Notes: generated by a model not told the origin, from the letters alone. A DNA stretch of 6,842 nucleotides from Candidatus Zixiibacteriota bacterium (GCA_003641425.1 QNAH01000150.1:1-6842); one strand, 5' to 3'; shown: positions 1-4,992, counted from the stretch's first letter. A program made the numbers and translations.

Positions 1-602
1 ACCGGATTGAATCACTGGTAATAGACAAGCTAAAGGAAAAGATATTGACTGAAGGCAATCTGACGAAACTTCTTGAACTAAACAATCAAGCCATAGAGAA
101 GCTTCAACAATCAGATCGAAAACAAATTTCACAGCTTGATAAAGAAATTGAGAAATATCAAAGGAAACTGGATAATCTTTATAAGGTTCTGGAATCTGGC
201 AAGCTGGACATAGATGATATTGCGCCGAGAATTAAGGCATTGCGATTAGAGATTGATGGCTTCAAGGCCCAGCAGAATTCATTGATGCAAAAATCAAGAG
301 AACCCTTACCGACATTAAATAAGAGGCAATTGAATTCATATGTAAGTAGTCTCAGGGATATATTATCAGAAGGATCGATTTTCGAGCAGAAAAACTTCAT
401 CAGGTCATTTGTCAAGAAGATAACGATTCATGAAAACAAGGTTTGTCTGGAATATACGTATCCACTAAATGGTGTCGGCGATTCAACTTGCAGGGATGAG
501 GTTCTGTGTCCCGCACTAAAAAGCTCCCCCGGCAAGACTCGAACTTGCGACCCGATGATTAACAGTCATCTGCTCTACCAACTGAGCTACAGGGGAGTGT
601 AG
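1..602 (+). CDS. Large serine recombinase, C-terminal part (5' end outside window)
   Basis: Reading frame 3 is open from the window edge to the TAG at 600-602, about 199 residues. The visible part is a charged, heptad-like coiled-coil stretch (to about codon 95), including a segment reading ESGKLDIDDIAPRIKALR, then a short conserved tail (FIRSFVKKITIHENKVCLEY). This order is typical of the region after the zinc ribbon in large serine recombinases, which integrate and excise mobile elements. The catalytic serine domain and zinc ribbon would lie upstream and are not seen. The last 24 or so codons (from about 525) are antisense to the tRNA-Asn gene, so the residues PGKTRTCDPMINSHL and onward are tRNA-derived rather than family sequence. 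The gene is AT-rich compared with the genes at 852-3870, which fits a foreign origin. Family assignment rests on the coiled coil and tail only. Confidence 0.8.
   Translation, partial: RIESLVIDKLKEKILTEGNLTKLLELNNQAIEKLQQSDRKQISQLDKEIEKYQRKLDNLYKVLESGKLDIDDIAPRIKALRLEIDGFKAQQNSLMQKSREPLPTLNKRQLNSYVSSLRDILSEGSIFEQKNFIRSFVKKITIHENKVCLEYTYPLNGVGDSTCRDEVLCPALKSSPGKTRTCDPMINSHLLYQLSYRGV
524..596 (-). tRNA. tRNA-Asn (anticodon GTT)
   Basis: Read on the minus strand, the 73 bases fold into a complete cloverleaf: acceptor TCCCCTG with CGGGGGA (one T-G pair), D stem GCTC/GAGC, anticodon stem GATGA/TCATC with loop CTGTTAA, a five-base variable loop, T stem GCAAG/CTTGC with loop TTCGAGT, and discriminator G. 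The anticodon GTT lies at plus-strand 561-563. No CCA is encoded; the bases after the discriminator are CTTTTT, a short T run that may serve as terminator. The gene is convergent with the recombinase at its 3' side, which marks this tRNA as the likely integration target of a mobile element lying to the left. Confidence 0.97.
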
Positions 603-683
603 ACTTTCTATTTTCATATCGGCAGTTTTACCAGGCGGTTAAACCTTCTAAAACCACCCTAATTGCCTTTTACAGCGGCATTT

Positions 684-711
684 ATTATAACCTTTTTTCG
701 GCTTTTGTCAA
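684..711 (-). promoter_or_regulatory. Sigma-70 type promoter of tRNA-Asn
   Basis: On the minus strand a perfect TTGACA (711 to 706) is followed after 16 bases by a perfect TATAAT (689 to 684). The predicted start near 677 gives a leader of about 80 bases before the tRNA. Upstream of the -35 box there is a 6-bp inverted repeat (TTAGGC 718-723 with GCCTAA 735-740) of unknown meaning. The near-ideal boxes fit the high expression expected of a tRNA gene. Confidence 0.85.
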
Positions 712-789
712 GCTGAATTAGGCAAAAATAAGCCGCCTAAATAATGATTCATTTTCCATCCTTAATTTTCGTAAATCTGTAGCAATCTC

Positions 790-818
790 TTGATATTTTT
801 TTAAATATGTTCTTTATT
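790..818 (+). promoter_or_regulatory. Possible promoter of the 852 gene
   Basis: TTGATA (790-795, five of six matches to TTGACA) and TTTATT (813-818, four of six matches to TATAAT) are separated by 17 bases. The predicted start near 825 would leave a short leader with the GGGAG ribosome site at 841-845. The surroundings are AT-rich, so chance matches are likely. Confidence 0.4.
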
Positions 819-851
819 ATTAATCTTCCTCCGGATTGCAGGGAGACTTTT

Positions 852-1631
852 ATGGATTTTAGGCGTGTTGCGTTTTTAACAATTGGAATTGTGTTGATCG
901 GTATCCTTGCAGGTATCGAATCAAATGCTCAAACGACGCATCCCGATGGCTTAATTGGAAAGCCGTCGGGATGGATCTCGGCCGGGTATGCTTCGGTCTC
1001 TGTGGAAAGAGAACTCCCCGGTTTCGACCGGACCAGGTTCGGCGCAGGAATGGTTCTCCCGGCAACAAGCTTTTTTACCTTTGATGCTTCTTATGCTCTC
1101 GAAAATGAAGACACCCTATATCACAACTATTCGGTCGGCGCCCGGTTCCGTTTCGGCGATCCGTCGAAATCGAATTCATCTGTCAATCCCGATGGGCGGG
1201 TAGCTCGTCCGGTTTTGCTACTGGCTTATGAGGGAAAGTTCCCTGATGTCGAGACCTCGAATTATCGCTTTTACGCTACTATCGAGACAATAATGCCGAT
1301 CTCGAGCCGATTCACTTTCGGGGGCGGCTGGCGCTATTATGACGAGGACCATCCCCGCCAGGTCGATGAATTTTACGGCATTTTAAATTATTTCCCGGCA
1401 AGTTACGCTCCGGGGCGTGAATACGAGAATCCGGACGGGGTTGACGGCAACCCGTCATTTTTTCTTCGCGGCGGCGGTTCCTCGCACGGGTTTTTCGGGC
1501 AACTTGATATTGCCGCACCACTTAAACCCAATCTGACCCTGACTCTCTCAATCCGGGGTGAGCGGATCCCGTCACCCTATGTCCGAACCGCCATACTTAG
1601 CGGCCACATAGACTATTACCCCGGCAATTAA
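852..1631 (+). CDS. Exported beta-rich protein, possible outer-membrane barrel, unknown function
   Basis: Encodes 259 residues. The ATG at 852 is preferred over an in-frame ATG at 807 because GGGAG stands at 841-845, six bases upstream, and because a signal peptide then begins directly (MDFRRV, hydrophobic residues 7-21, likely cleavage after SNA at residue 26). The mature part is rich in alternating aromatic and small or polar residues, for example WISAGYASVSVERE, FFTFDASYALE, NYSVGARFRFG, FTFGGGWRYYDED, FFGQLDIAAPL and LTLTLSIRGERI, as in transmembrane beta-strands, and the protein ends in IDYYPGN. This suggests a small outer-membrane barrel or a periplasmic beta protein. No family was recognised. 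The terminal residue is Asn, not the aromatic one usual for BAM substrates, which lowers confidence in a barrel. It probably forms its own transcription unit: 151 bases separate it from the next gene. Confidence 0.75.
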   Translation: MDFRRVAFLTIGIVLIGILAGIESNAQTTHPDGLIGKPSGWISAGYASVSVERELPGFDRTRFGAGMVLPATSFFTFDASYALENEDTLYHNYSVGARFRFGDPSKSNSSVNPDGRVARPVLLLAYEGKFPDVETSNYRFYATIETIMPISSRFTFGGGWRYYDEDHPRQVDEFYGILNYFPASYAPGREYENPDGVDGNPSFFLRGGGSSHGFFGQLDIAAPLKPNLTLTLSIRGERIPSPYVRTAILSGHIDYYPGN

Positions 1632-1702
1632 TCGGCCCGCCCTTTTTTCCTTATTCGATATACATCAAATTATCCCGAGGTTGTCTTAAGCCGGTCAAGA
1701 AT

Positions 1703-1733
1703 TTGGAACCACATCCGGCCCTGTTAGTAAAAT
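1703..1733 (+). promoter_or_regulatory. Weak candidate promoter of the PDZ gene
   Basis: TTGGAA (1703-1708) and TAAAAT (1728-1733) are four-of-six and five-of-six matches to the sigma-70 boxes but are 19 bases apart, longer than ideal. A start near 1740 would give a leader of about 43 bases. Nothing better was seen between 1632 and 1782. Confidence 0.25.
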
Positions 1734-1782
1734 CATTAGAATTTGCAATTAAGTCAATTAAGCGCTTTTGAAAGGAGTAGCT

Positions 1783-2754
1783 ATGGACAGAAAGAGATCA
1801 ACCTTCGTTATTGCTCTTGCTGTCGCTGTTCTATTGCTATCGTCCGCCGTCTGGGCCGGTGTCAAATCCGACGCCTGGATGGGAATTTATACCCAAACAG
1901 TCGATCCCGATCTGAAGGAAGCCTTTGAACTTGACAGTGACTTTGGTGTTATTGTCAAGATGGTTGTCCCCGACTCACCCGCCGACAAAGCCGGCTTGAA
2001 ACAAGGCGACATTATCCTGATGATGGATGATGAGAAGCTGGATGATTCCGATGAATTGGTCGATTATATACGGCAACATCAACCGGGCGATGATATCGTT
2101 GTGAAGGTCAGCCGCAAGGGTGTCGAGAAGGAATTCACGGTCGAACTGGGCACGAAGGATAATTTTGACGATGCCCATGACTTTTATTTCCAAGGCCCGC
2201 AATCGGGACCTCATTCCTATTCGAAAACATACAAGTTTTTCGATTCCCGTTATGCCGACACTTATATTGGAGTTTCGCTGGAGGGCCTCAGTACCCAGCT
2301 TGGCGAATATTTCGGCGTCAAAGACGGTAGGGGAGCCCTGGTTACCGAGGTCATGCCTGATTCGCCCGCCGAAAAAGCCGGACTCAAGGCCGGCGATGTC
2401 ATTGTCGGTATCGACAATGAAGATATAGAAGATGCCGCCGATGTTCAGAAGGCGGTAAGAGGCAAGGATAAAGGCGAAGAGATTACAATCAAGGTCATTC
2501 GGGAACGAAGTGAAAAACAATTCAGTTTTGAAGTCGAGGAATCACCCGAGAGTTTTCATCCTTTTGGAAATTACTGGGTACCGGATGATGATGACGATAT
2601 GATTTTCCTGCCCGGTATGAAGGGATTGTTTCATGGTGATTTCAATTCCGATATGACCGATATGGACGATCTTCAGGAGGAAATGAAACAACTTCAGCAT
2701 GAGTTGCAGGAGATGCAAAAGGAACTCAAAAAGGTGCAGAAAAAGCTTGAATAA
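1783..2754 (+). CDS. Periplasmic tandem-PDZ protein with C-terminal coiled coil
   Basis: Encodes 323 residues. ATG at 1783 is chosen over an in-frame TTG at 1768 because AAAGGAG (1770-1776) sits seven bases before it. Residues 1-25 are a signal peptide (basic start, hydrophobic 8-20, cleavage likely after AVWA). PDZ 1 spans about 33-122 and PDZ 2 about 160-251; each carries the same signature, DSPADKAGLKQGDII and DSPAEKAGLKAGDVI, as in HtrA/DegP PDZ domains. Between them is a linker rich in aromatic and Ser residues. After PDZ 2 come an acidic segment (DDDDD at 268-272) and a heptad-like helix, about 295-323, rich in Glu, Lys, Leu and Gln. No trypsin-like domain is present, so this is not itself a protease; a scaffold, substrate-binding or protease-regulating role in the envelope is inferred. 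A strong terminator follows, so it is probably the last or only gene of its unit. Confidence 0.88.
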   Translation: MDRKRSTFVIALAVAVLLLSSAVWAGVKSDAWMGIYTQTVDPDLKEAFELDSDFGVIVKMVVPDSPADKAGLKQGDIILMMDDEKLDDSDELVDYIRQHQPGDDIVVKVSRKGVEKEFTVELGTKDNFDDAHDFYFQGPQSGPHSYSKTYKFFDSRYADTYIGVSLEGLSTQLGEYFGVKDGRGALVTEVMPDSPAEKAGLKAGDVIVGIDNEDIEDAADVQKAVRGKDKGEEITIKVIRERSEKQFSFEVEESPESFHPFGNYWVPDDDDDMIFLPGMKGLFHGDFNSDMTDMDDLQEEMKQLQHELQEMQKELKKVQKKLE

Positions 2755-2808
2755 AATGATCCTCTCTTGTTGTTAGGATTCTTTTGCTGTAATCCGTAGT
2801 GGATGAAG

Positions 2809-2841
2809 ACCCTCCGCCCGTAATCACCGGAGGGTTTTTTT
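2809..2841 (+). terminator. Intrinsic terminator after the PDZ gene
   Basis: Perfect 8-bp stem ACCCTCCG (2809-2816) with CGGAGGGT (2828-2835), an 11-base loop, and a run of seven T at 2835-2841. It lies 55 bases after the stop of the PDZ gene and ends just before the hprK promoter, so it separates the two units cleanly. Confidence 0.9.
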
Positions 2842-2842
2842 A

Positions 2843-2871
2843 TTGCGTATTATTTCAGAGCAATATATAAT
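2843..2871 (+). promoter_or_regulatory. Sigma-70 type promoter of hprK
   Basis: TTGCGT (2843-2848, three of six matches) and a perfect TATAAT (2866-2871) are separated by 17 bases. Predicted start near 2878, 24 bases before the ATG. Its place directly after a terminator supports it as the hprK promoter. Confidence 0.6.
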
Positions 2872-2901
2872 TTGACGAACCTGTGAGAAAGAGGCTGTCG
2901 T

Positions 2902-3870
2902 ATGCCGGAACTGACTGTTGAGAAATTTTATAAAGAGCGAAAAGATTTTTTTGATCTCACCCTGCTTAACAGCGAAGAGGGTTTGAAAAAAAGGATTCTC
3001 AATGCCGAGGTGCATCGTCCCGGACTGGCGCTGGCCGGCTTTCTGGATCGATTCCCCAATCAGCGGACCCAGGTCCTGGGTGAAACCGAGATGACCTATA
3101 TCAATCAGCTCGACCCCGAGGGATTGGTCGAGACCTGCGAGAGTATTTTCGGCAACAATGTGCCGCTTCTGATTATCGCCAAGGGGATCACGCCGCCGCT
3201 GGATTTTCTGGCAATAGCGGATAAATTCAAGACAGCCGTTTTTTCATCGCGCCTGACAACCTCGGAACTCACCAACCGCCTCTCGGTAGTGCTCGATGTC
3301 ATCTTTGCACCGAGTATCACGGTGCACGGGACGCTGGTCGATGTGTACGGAGTCGGATTGCTGTACACCGGGAAATCAGGCATTGGAAAATCTGAGATCG
3401 CGCTCGACCTGGTCGAGCGGGGGCACCGCCTGGTGGCCGACGATGTCATCAAGATAACGCGCAAAGCGCCCGACCTGATTGTCGGGACCGGCTCCGAACT
3501 TCTGGGCCATCATATGGAAGTGCGCGGAATCGGGATTATCGATGTCGAGAAACTGTTCGGGATCCGGTCGATCCGGCTTCAGAAACGAATCGAGGTGGAG
3601 GTACACCTGACTTTGTGGTCGGATGATCTCGATGTCGAACGGCTGGGTATCGACGAGCACGGGACAACCATTCTCGGGGTGCAGATACCGCAGGTACTGA
3701 TCCCGATCTCACCGGGGAAAAATATCACCGTCATCTCCGAAGTTATCGCCATGAATCACATGTTGAAGACATACGGTGAGAACACGGCGACGGAATTTTC
3801 GAAACGCCTGGCCGAGCGTATTCACCGCCAGGCGCGGTCAAAAGATTATCTCGAATCAGACTACGAATAA
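2902..3870 (+). CDS. hprK: HPr kinase/phosphorylase
   Basis: Encodes 322 residues, the usual full length. HprK phosphorylates a serine of HPr (or its relatives such as NPr/Crh) with ATP or pyrophosphate and removes the phosphate by phosphorolysis; it acts in the cytoplasm and links carbon status to regulation. Seen in the sequence: an N-terminal domain (about 1-130), His142 in TVHGTLVDVYGVG, the Walker A loop GKSGIGKS at 157-164, the acidic pair Asp180-Asp181, the family signature EVRGIGIIDV at 206-215, Arg247 in ERLGIDE, and the C-terminal signature around 268-297 (PISPGKNITVISEVIAMNH). All expected catalytic positions are present, so it should be active. The ATG at 2902 has an AGAAAGAGG ribosome site (2886-2894). 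It has its own promoter and no ptsH, ptsI, rpoN or rapZ next to it in the window, unlike the clusters seen in many proteobacteria. Confidence 0.97.
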   Translation: MPELTVEKFYKERKDFFDLTLLNSEEGLKKRILNAEVHRPGLALAGFLDRFPNQRTQVLGETEMTYINQLDPEGLVETCESIFGNNVPLLIIAKGITPPLDFLAIADKFKTAVFSSRLTTSELTNRLSVVLDVIFAPSITVHGTLVDVYGVGLLYTGKSGIGKSEIALDLVERGHRLVADDVIKITRKAPDLIVGTGSELLGHHMEVRGIGIIDVEKLFGIRSIRLQKRIEVEVHLTLWSDDLDVERLGIDEHGTTILGVQIPQVLIPISPGKNITVISEVIAMNHMLKTYGENTATEFSKRLAERIHRQARSKDYLESDYE

Positions 3871-3912
3871 GGCTGAACCTCTTCGAATCTTGCTCAATTA
3901 CGATTCAGAGAT

Positions 3913-3929
3913 TTGCGTAATTTACGCAA
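3913..3929. promoter_or_regulatory. 17-bp palindrome, upstream copy of a tandem operator-like pair
   Basis: TTGCGTAA, one central T, then TTACGCAA: a perfect 17-base palindrome with centre at 3921. Its 15-base core (TGCGTAATTTACGCA) is identical to the second palindrome at 3945-3959. Centres are 31 bp apart, close to three helical turns, so dimers bound to both would face the same side. Relative to the sigma-54-type promoter at 4056-4071 (start about 4082) it is centred near -161, a normal position for an enhancer of a sigma-54 activator. Confidence 0.6.
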
Positions 3930-3944
3930 TCCCGCTTTTGATTC

Positions 3945-3959
3945 TGCGTAATTTACGCA
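3945..3959. promoter_or_regulatory. 15-bp palindrome, downstream copy of the tandem pair
   Basis: TGCGTAA, central T, TTACGCA, a perfect palindrome with centre at 3952, near -130 of the predicted sigma-54 start. It is identical in all 15 bases to the core of the copy at 3913-3929. It is followed directly by six T, so it may also act as the hprK terminator; the two roles are not exclusive. That the first copy lacks a T run argues that termination alone does not explain the pair. Confidence 0.6.
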
Positions 3960-3965
3960 TTTTTT
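3945..3965 (+). terminator. Possible terminator of hprK
   Basis: The second palindrome can form a hairpin (for instance TGCGT paired with ACGCA around a five-base loop) and is followed by TTTTTT at 3960-3965, 75 bases after the hprK stop. The stem is short, so efficiency is uncertain. Confidence 0.45.
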
Positions 3966-3995
3966 GAATGTTTTTTTCCCGTAAAATTCACAAAA
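3960..3995. other. Phased T- and A-tracts, probable curved linker
   Basis: Tracts T6 (3960-3965), T7 (3971-3977), A4 (3983-3986) and A4 (3992-3995) have centres about 11.5, 10.5 and 9 bases apart, close to the helical repeat, which predicts intrinsic curvature. It lies between the palindromes and the sigma-54-type promoter, where bending (often by IHF) normally assists looping. No good IHF consensus was seen. A 7-bp inverted repeat (ATTGCCT 3995-4001, AGGCAAT 4015-4021) follows. Confidence 0.4.
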
Positions 3996-4055
3996 TTGCC
4001 TTTATTATATTGTCAGGCAATATCTTATAGTGATTTTCGGCTTCCTGTTCATTTC

Positions 4056-4071
4056 CGGTACACAAGTTGCG
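4056..4071 (+). promoter_or_regulatory. Candidate sigma-54 (RpoN) promoter
   Basis: CGGTAC, five bases, TTGCG. The invariant GG (4057-4058) and GC (4069-4070) are separated by exactly ten bases, and the flanks match the consensus TGGCAC-N5-TTGCW in four of six and four of five positions. Scanning 3871-5030 by eye on the plus strand, this is the only GG-N10-GC with good flanks that I found. The predicted start is near 4082. It has paired palindromes at enhancer distance upstream and a structured, terminated RNA downstream, and a sigma-54 activator gene lies less than 1 kb away. Confidence 0.55.
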
Positions 4072-4081
4072 TATATATGTT

Positions 4082-4209
4082 ATGTCATTTCATCCTTAGG
4101 GGCAAATTCTTTCCTCCTAGGTGGTTGAAGTGTTTTAGTGTTGCAGTATTGCCGGGCCGGGAAGCCGACAGTGTATGACCCACCATTTATCCCGGCCCGT
4201 CTTTCTTTT
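4082..4209 (+). ncRNA. Candidate sigma-54-dependent small RNA, about 128 nt
   Basis: No convincing reading frame lies here, but two structures stand in order. A 5' hairpin pairs CTTAGGGG (4095-4102) with CTCCTAGG (4114-4121), eight pairs with two G-T, around an 11-base loop. A 3' hairpin pairs CGGGCCGGGA (4153-4162) with TCCCGGCCCG (4190-4199), ten perfect pairs, followed by TCTTTCTTTT. Between them is a mostly single-stranded U/G-rich segment (4122-4152). The 5' hairpin contains CCTCCT at 4113-4118, complementary to Shine-Dalgarno sequences, as in C/U-motif regulatory RNAs. Ends are predicted from the promoter and the T-rich run. I know no named RNA family that it matches; the call rests on promoter, structure and terminator together. 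Confidence 0.45.
4153..4209 (+). terminator. Strong GC-rich terminator-like hairpin
   Basis: Ten perfect base pairs (4153-4162 with 4190-4199), nearly all G-C, around a 27-base loop, then the T-rich TCTTTCTTTT (4200-4209). On the minus strand no T run follows, so it is directional for plus-strand transcripts. The loop is longer than usual and contains CCCACC, which could pair with GGTGG at 4120-4124 to form a pseudoknot. Confidence 0.6.
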
Positions 4210-4219
4210 CATGGAGATA

Positions 4220-4234
4220 TGACAGATTCTGTCA
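4220..4234. repeat. 15-bp palindrome TGACAGA-T-TCTGTCA
   Basis: A perfect palindrome with the same 7+1+7 plan as the pair at 3913-3959 but a different sequence. It sits just after the terminator-like hairpin and about 225 bp before the promoter at 4446. An operator role is possible; the owner is unknown. Confidence 0.35.
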
Positions 4235-4263
4235 ATATTATTTCTGATGATTTAAATTTATTG

Positions 4264-4300
4264 GAGTATTCTGGACTTCTCTGACGGTAATACTCTTTTT
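4264..4300 (+). terminator. Weak terminator-like hairpin
   Basis: GAGTATT (4264-4270) pairs with AATACTC (4289-4295), followed by TTTTT (4296-4300). The stem is AT-rich and the loop is 18 bases, so it is weak. A competing 8-bp repeat, TCTCTGAC (4278-4285) with GTCAGAGA (4317-4324), would disrupt it, a layout that resembles terminator/antiterminator switches. Could be a back-up terminator for the candidate small RNA. Confidence 0.3.
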
Positions 4301-4330
4301 AATCCGCAAATAAATGGTCAGAGATTTTGT

Positions 4331-4353
4331 GACAATTACTGACGCAAATTGTC
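4331..4353. repeat. Inverted repeat GACAATT / AATTGTC
   Basis: Perfect 7-base arms (4331-4337 and 4347-4353) with a nine-base spacer, directly before the phased A-tracts and about 100 bp upstream of the promoter at 4446. Possible regulator site; no known binding motif recognised. Confidence 0.3.
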
Positions 4354-4354
4354 C

Positions 4355-4443
4355 AAAAAAAACTGAAAAATCCCCGAAAAACCCAAAAAATATCCCGAAA
4401 AATCGTTGCAATCGCCCCAATCGCCCATTTTTAGACCATTTTT
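4355..4443. promoter_or_regulatory. Phased A-tracts upstream of the peptide-gene promoter
   Basis: Five A-tracts of 5 to 8 bases (4355-4362, 4366-4370, 4377-4381, 4385-4390, 4398-4402) have centres averaging 10.4 bases apart; two T-tracts (4428-4432, 4439-4443) follow 11 bases apart, ending at the -35 box. This is a textbook pattern for intrinsically curved DNA, which can act as an UP-like or architectural element. Confidence 0.6.
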
Positions 4444-4445
4444 AC

Positions 4446-4473
4446 TTGACAATATTTTGATATTTTGCATAGT
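4446..4473 (+). promoter_or_regulatory. Sigma-70 type promoter of the small secreted protein gene
   Basis: Perfect TTGACA (4446-4451), 16-base spacer, CATAGT (4468-4473, four of six matches) with TG immediately upstream as in extended -10 boxes. The predicted start is near 4480, giving a 228-base leader. Placed just after the curved tract. Confidence 0.55.
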
Positions 4474-4479
4474 TTAATG

Positions 4480-4707
4480 TTTGTGGGAAACTGACATATG
4501 CTGGAGGCACCCCAGTCAAGGCAGCGTCCTCAGATATTCCGATAGTAACGTGTGATATTCTCATCAGCGGGTAAGCCTCGAAGTAAATAAGAATTGTCTA
4601 TATGAGCGCGCGTCACGCGCGATTGAGGCCTATTTTAATGATTAGAATAACCTCGCACTTTAAAAGCAATATCAATTTTAAAACCCTTGAGTAATGGAGT
4701 GGAGGCT
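4480..4707 (+). promoter_or_regulatory. Long 5' leader with competing pairings, candidate cis-regulatory RNA
   Basis: No gene is seen in these 228 bases. GCCTCGA (4575-4581) can pair with TTGAGGC (4623-4629), enclosing a compact CGCGCG-TCA-CGCGCG hairpin (4607-4621). The same GCCTC can instead pair with GAGGC at 4504-4508 or with GAGGC of the ribosome-site region at 4702-4706, so these structures are mutually exclusive. A small hairpin CTGG/CCAG (4501-4515) and a GATATTC direct repeat (4533-4539, 4554-4560) are also present. No known riboswitch consensus was recognised. Confidence 0.35.
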
Positions 4708-4992
4708 ATGAGAAAAGTATTAACTCTAATTGTATTGCTGGCGTTTTTTGTGATGTCGTTTGCGCCGGCGATTGTCGCGGCCCCGCCGTCGGGTGATGGG
4801 GGATTCAGCGTCAATAACAACTCGACCGATGGCGAGGATCCGCCGACAGATCCGCCGGTCGACCCCCCGGATGGAGATCCTTGGTCACCGGGTAGCAAGA
4901 TTGTGCCGCTAAGTGGTGATGATGATAATATCAAAACAGACTTTTGGATTCTTATAAAAATCTGGAGCGTCAAAGTCATTTGTTCCTTTTAA
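4708..4992 (+). CDS. Small secreted Asp/Pro-rich protein, possible signal precursor
   Basis: Encodes 94 residues. ATG at 4708 is preceded by GGAG (4696-4699) and GGAGG (4701-4705). Residues 1-24 form a clear signal peptide (MRKVL, hydrophobic 5-19, cleavage near IVA/A). The mature part is low in complexity and acidic: Gly/Asn/Ser, then a repeated D-P-P unit (DPPTDPPVDPPDGDP, about 44-58), then KIVPLSGDDDN, and a hydrophobic, aromatic end (FWILIKIWSVKVICSF, 79-94). It has one Cys, near the C-terminus. I do not recognise a family. Codons are GC-rich in the first half (about 4741-4870), AT-rich at the end. It lies 40 bases before a TPR/sigma-54-activator gene in the same direction, which suggests a secreted ligand and its sensor, by analogy with RRNPP systems; this is inference. 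It could also be a surface or structural protein. Confidence 0.6.
   Translation: MRKVLTLIVLLAFFVMSFAPAIVAAPPSGDGGFSVNNNSTDGEDPPTDPPVDPPDGDPWSPGSKIVPLSGDDDNIKTDFWILIKIWSVKVICSF

Noticed and set aside
807..851. Upstream ATG for the 852 gene
   Set aside because: It lacks a ribosome site and would place 15 residues before the signal peptide; ATG 852 has GGGAG at the right distance.
1975..2520. 181-residue minus-strand open frame opposite the PDZ gene
   Set aside because: Antisense shadow of two well-defined PDZ domains; no motif or ribosome site that favours it.
3996..4178. 60-residue plus-strand frame crossing the sigma-54 promoter and small RNA
   Set aside because: No ATG start or ribosome site at its beginning, it runs through the hairpins, and the protein looks non-coding; a short TTG-started peptide inside it was also judged unlikely.
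4242..4248. CTGATGA, the core start of a hammerhead ribozyme
   Set aside because: No GAAA core segment or matching stems follow at a workable distance.
4480..4707. Known riboswitch in the leader (cyclic-di-GMP, TPP, SAM, cobalamin, fluoride)
   Set aside because: None of the consensus boxes of these classes could be found by eye.
4480..4707. Sigma-54 promoter directly upstream of the secreted-protein gene
   Set aside because: No GG-N10-GC pair occurs in this stretch on the plus strand.
4635..4979. 114-residue minus-strand frame opposite the small secreted-protein gene
   Set aside because: The plus-strand frame has a ribosome site and a typical signal peptide; the Gly/Ser-rich minus frame mirrors the Pro/Asp repeats.
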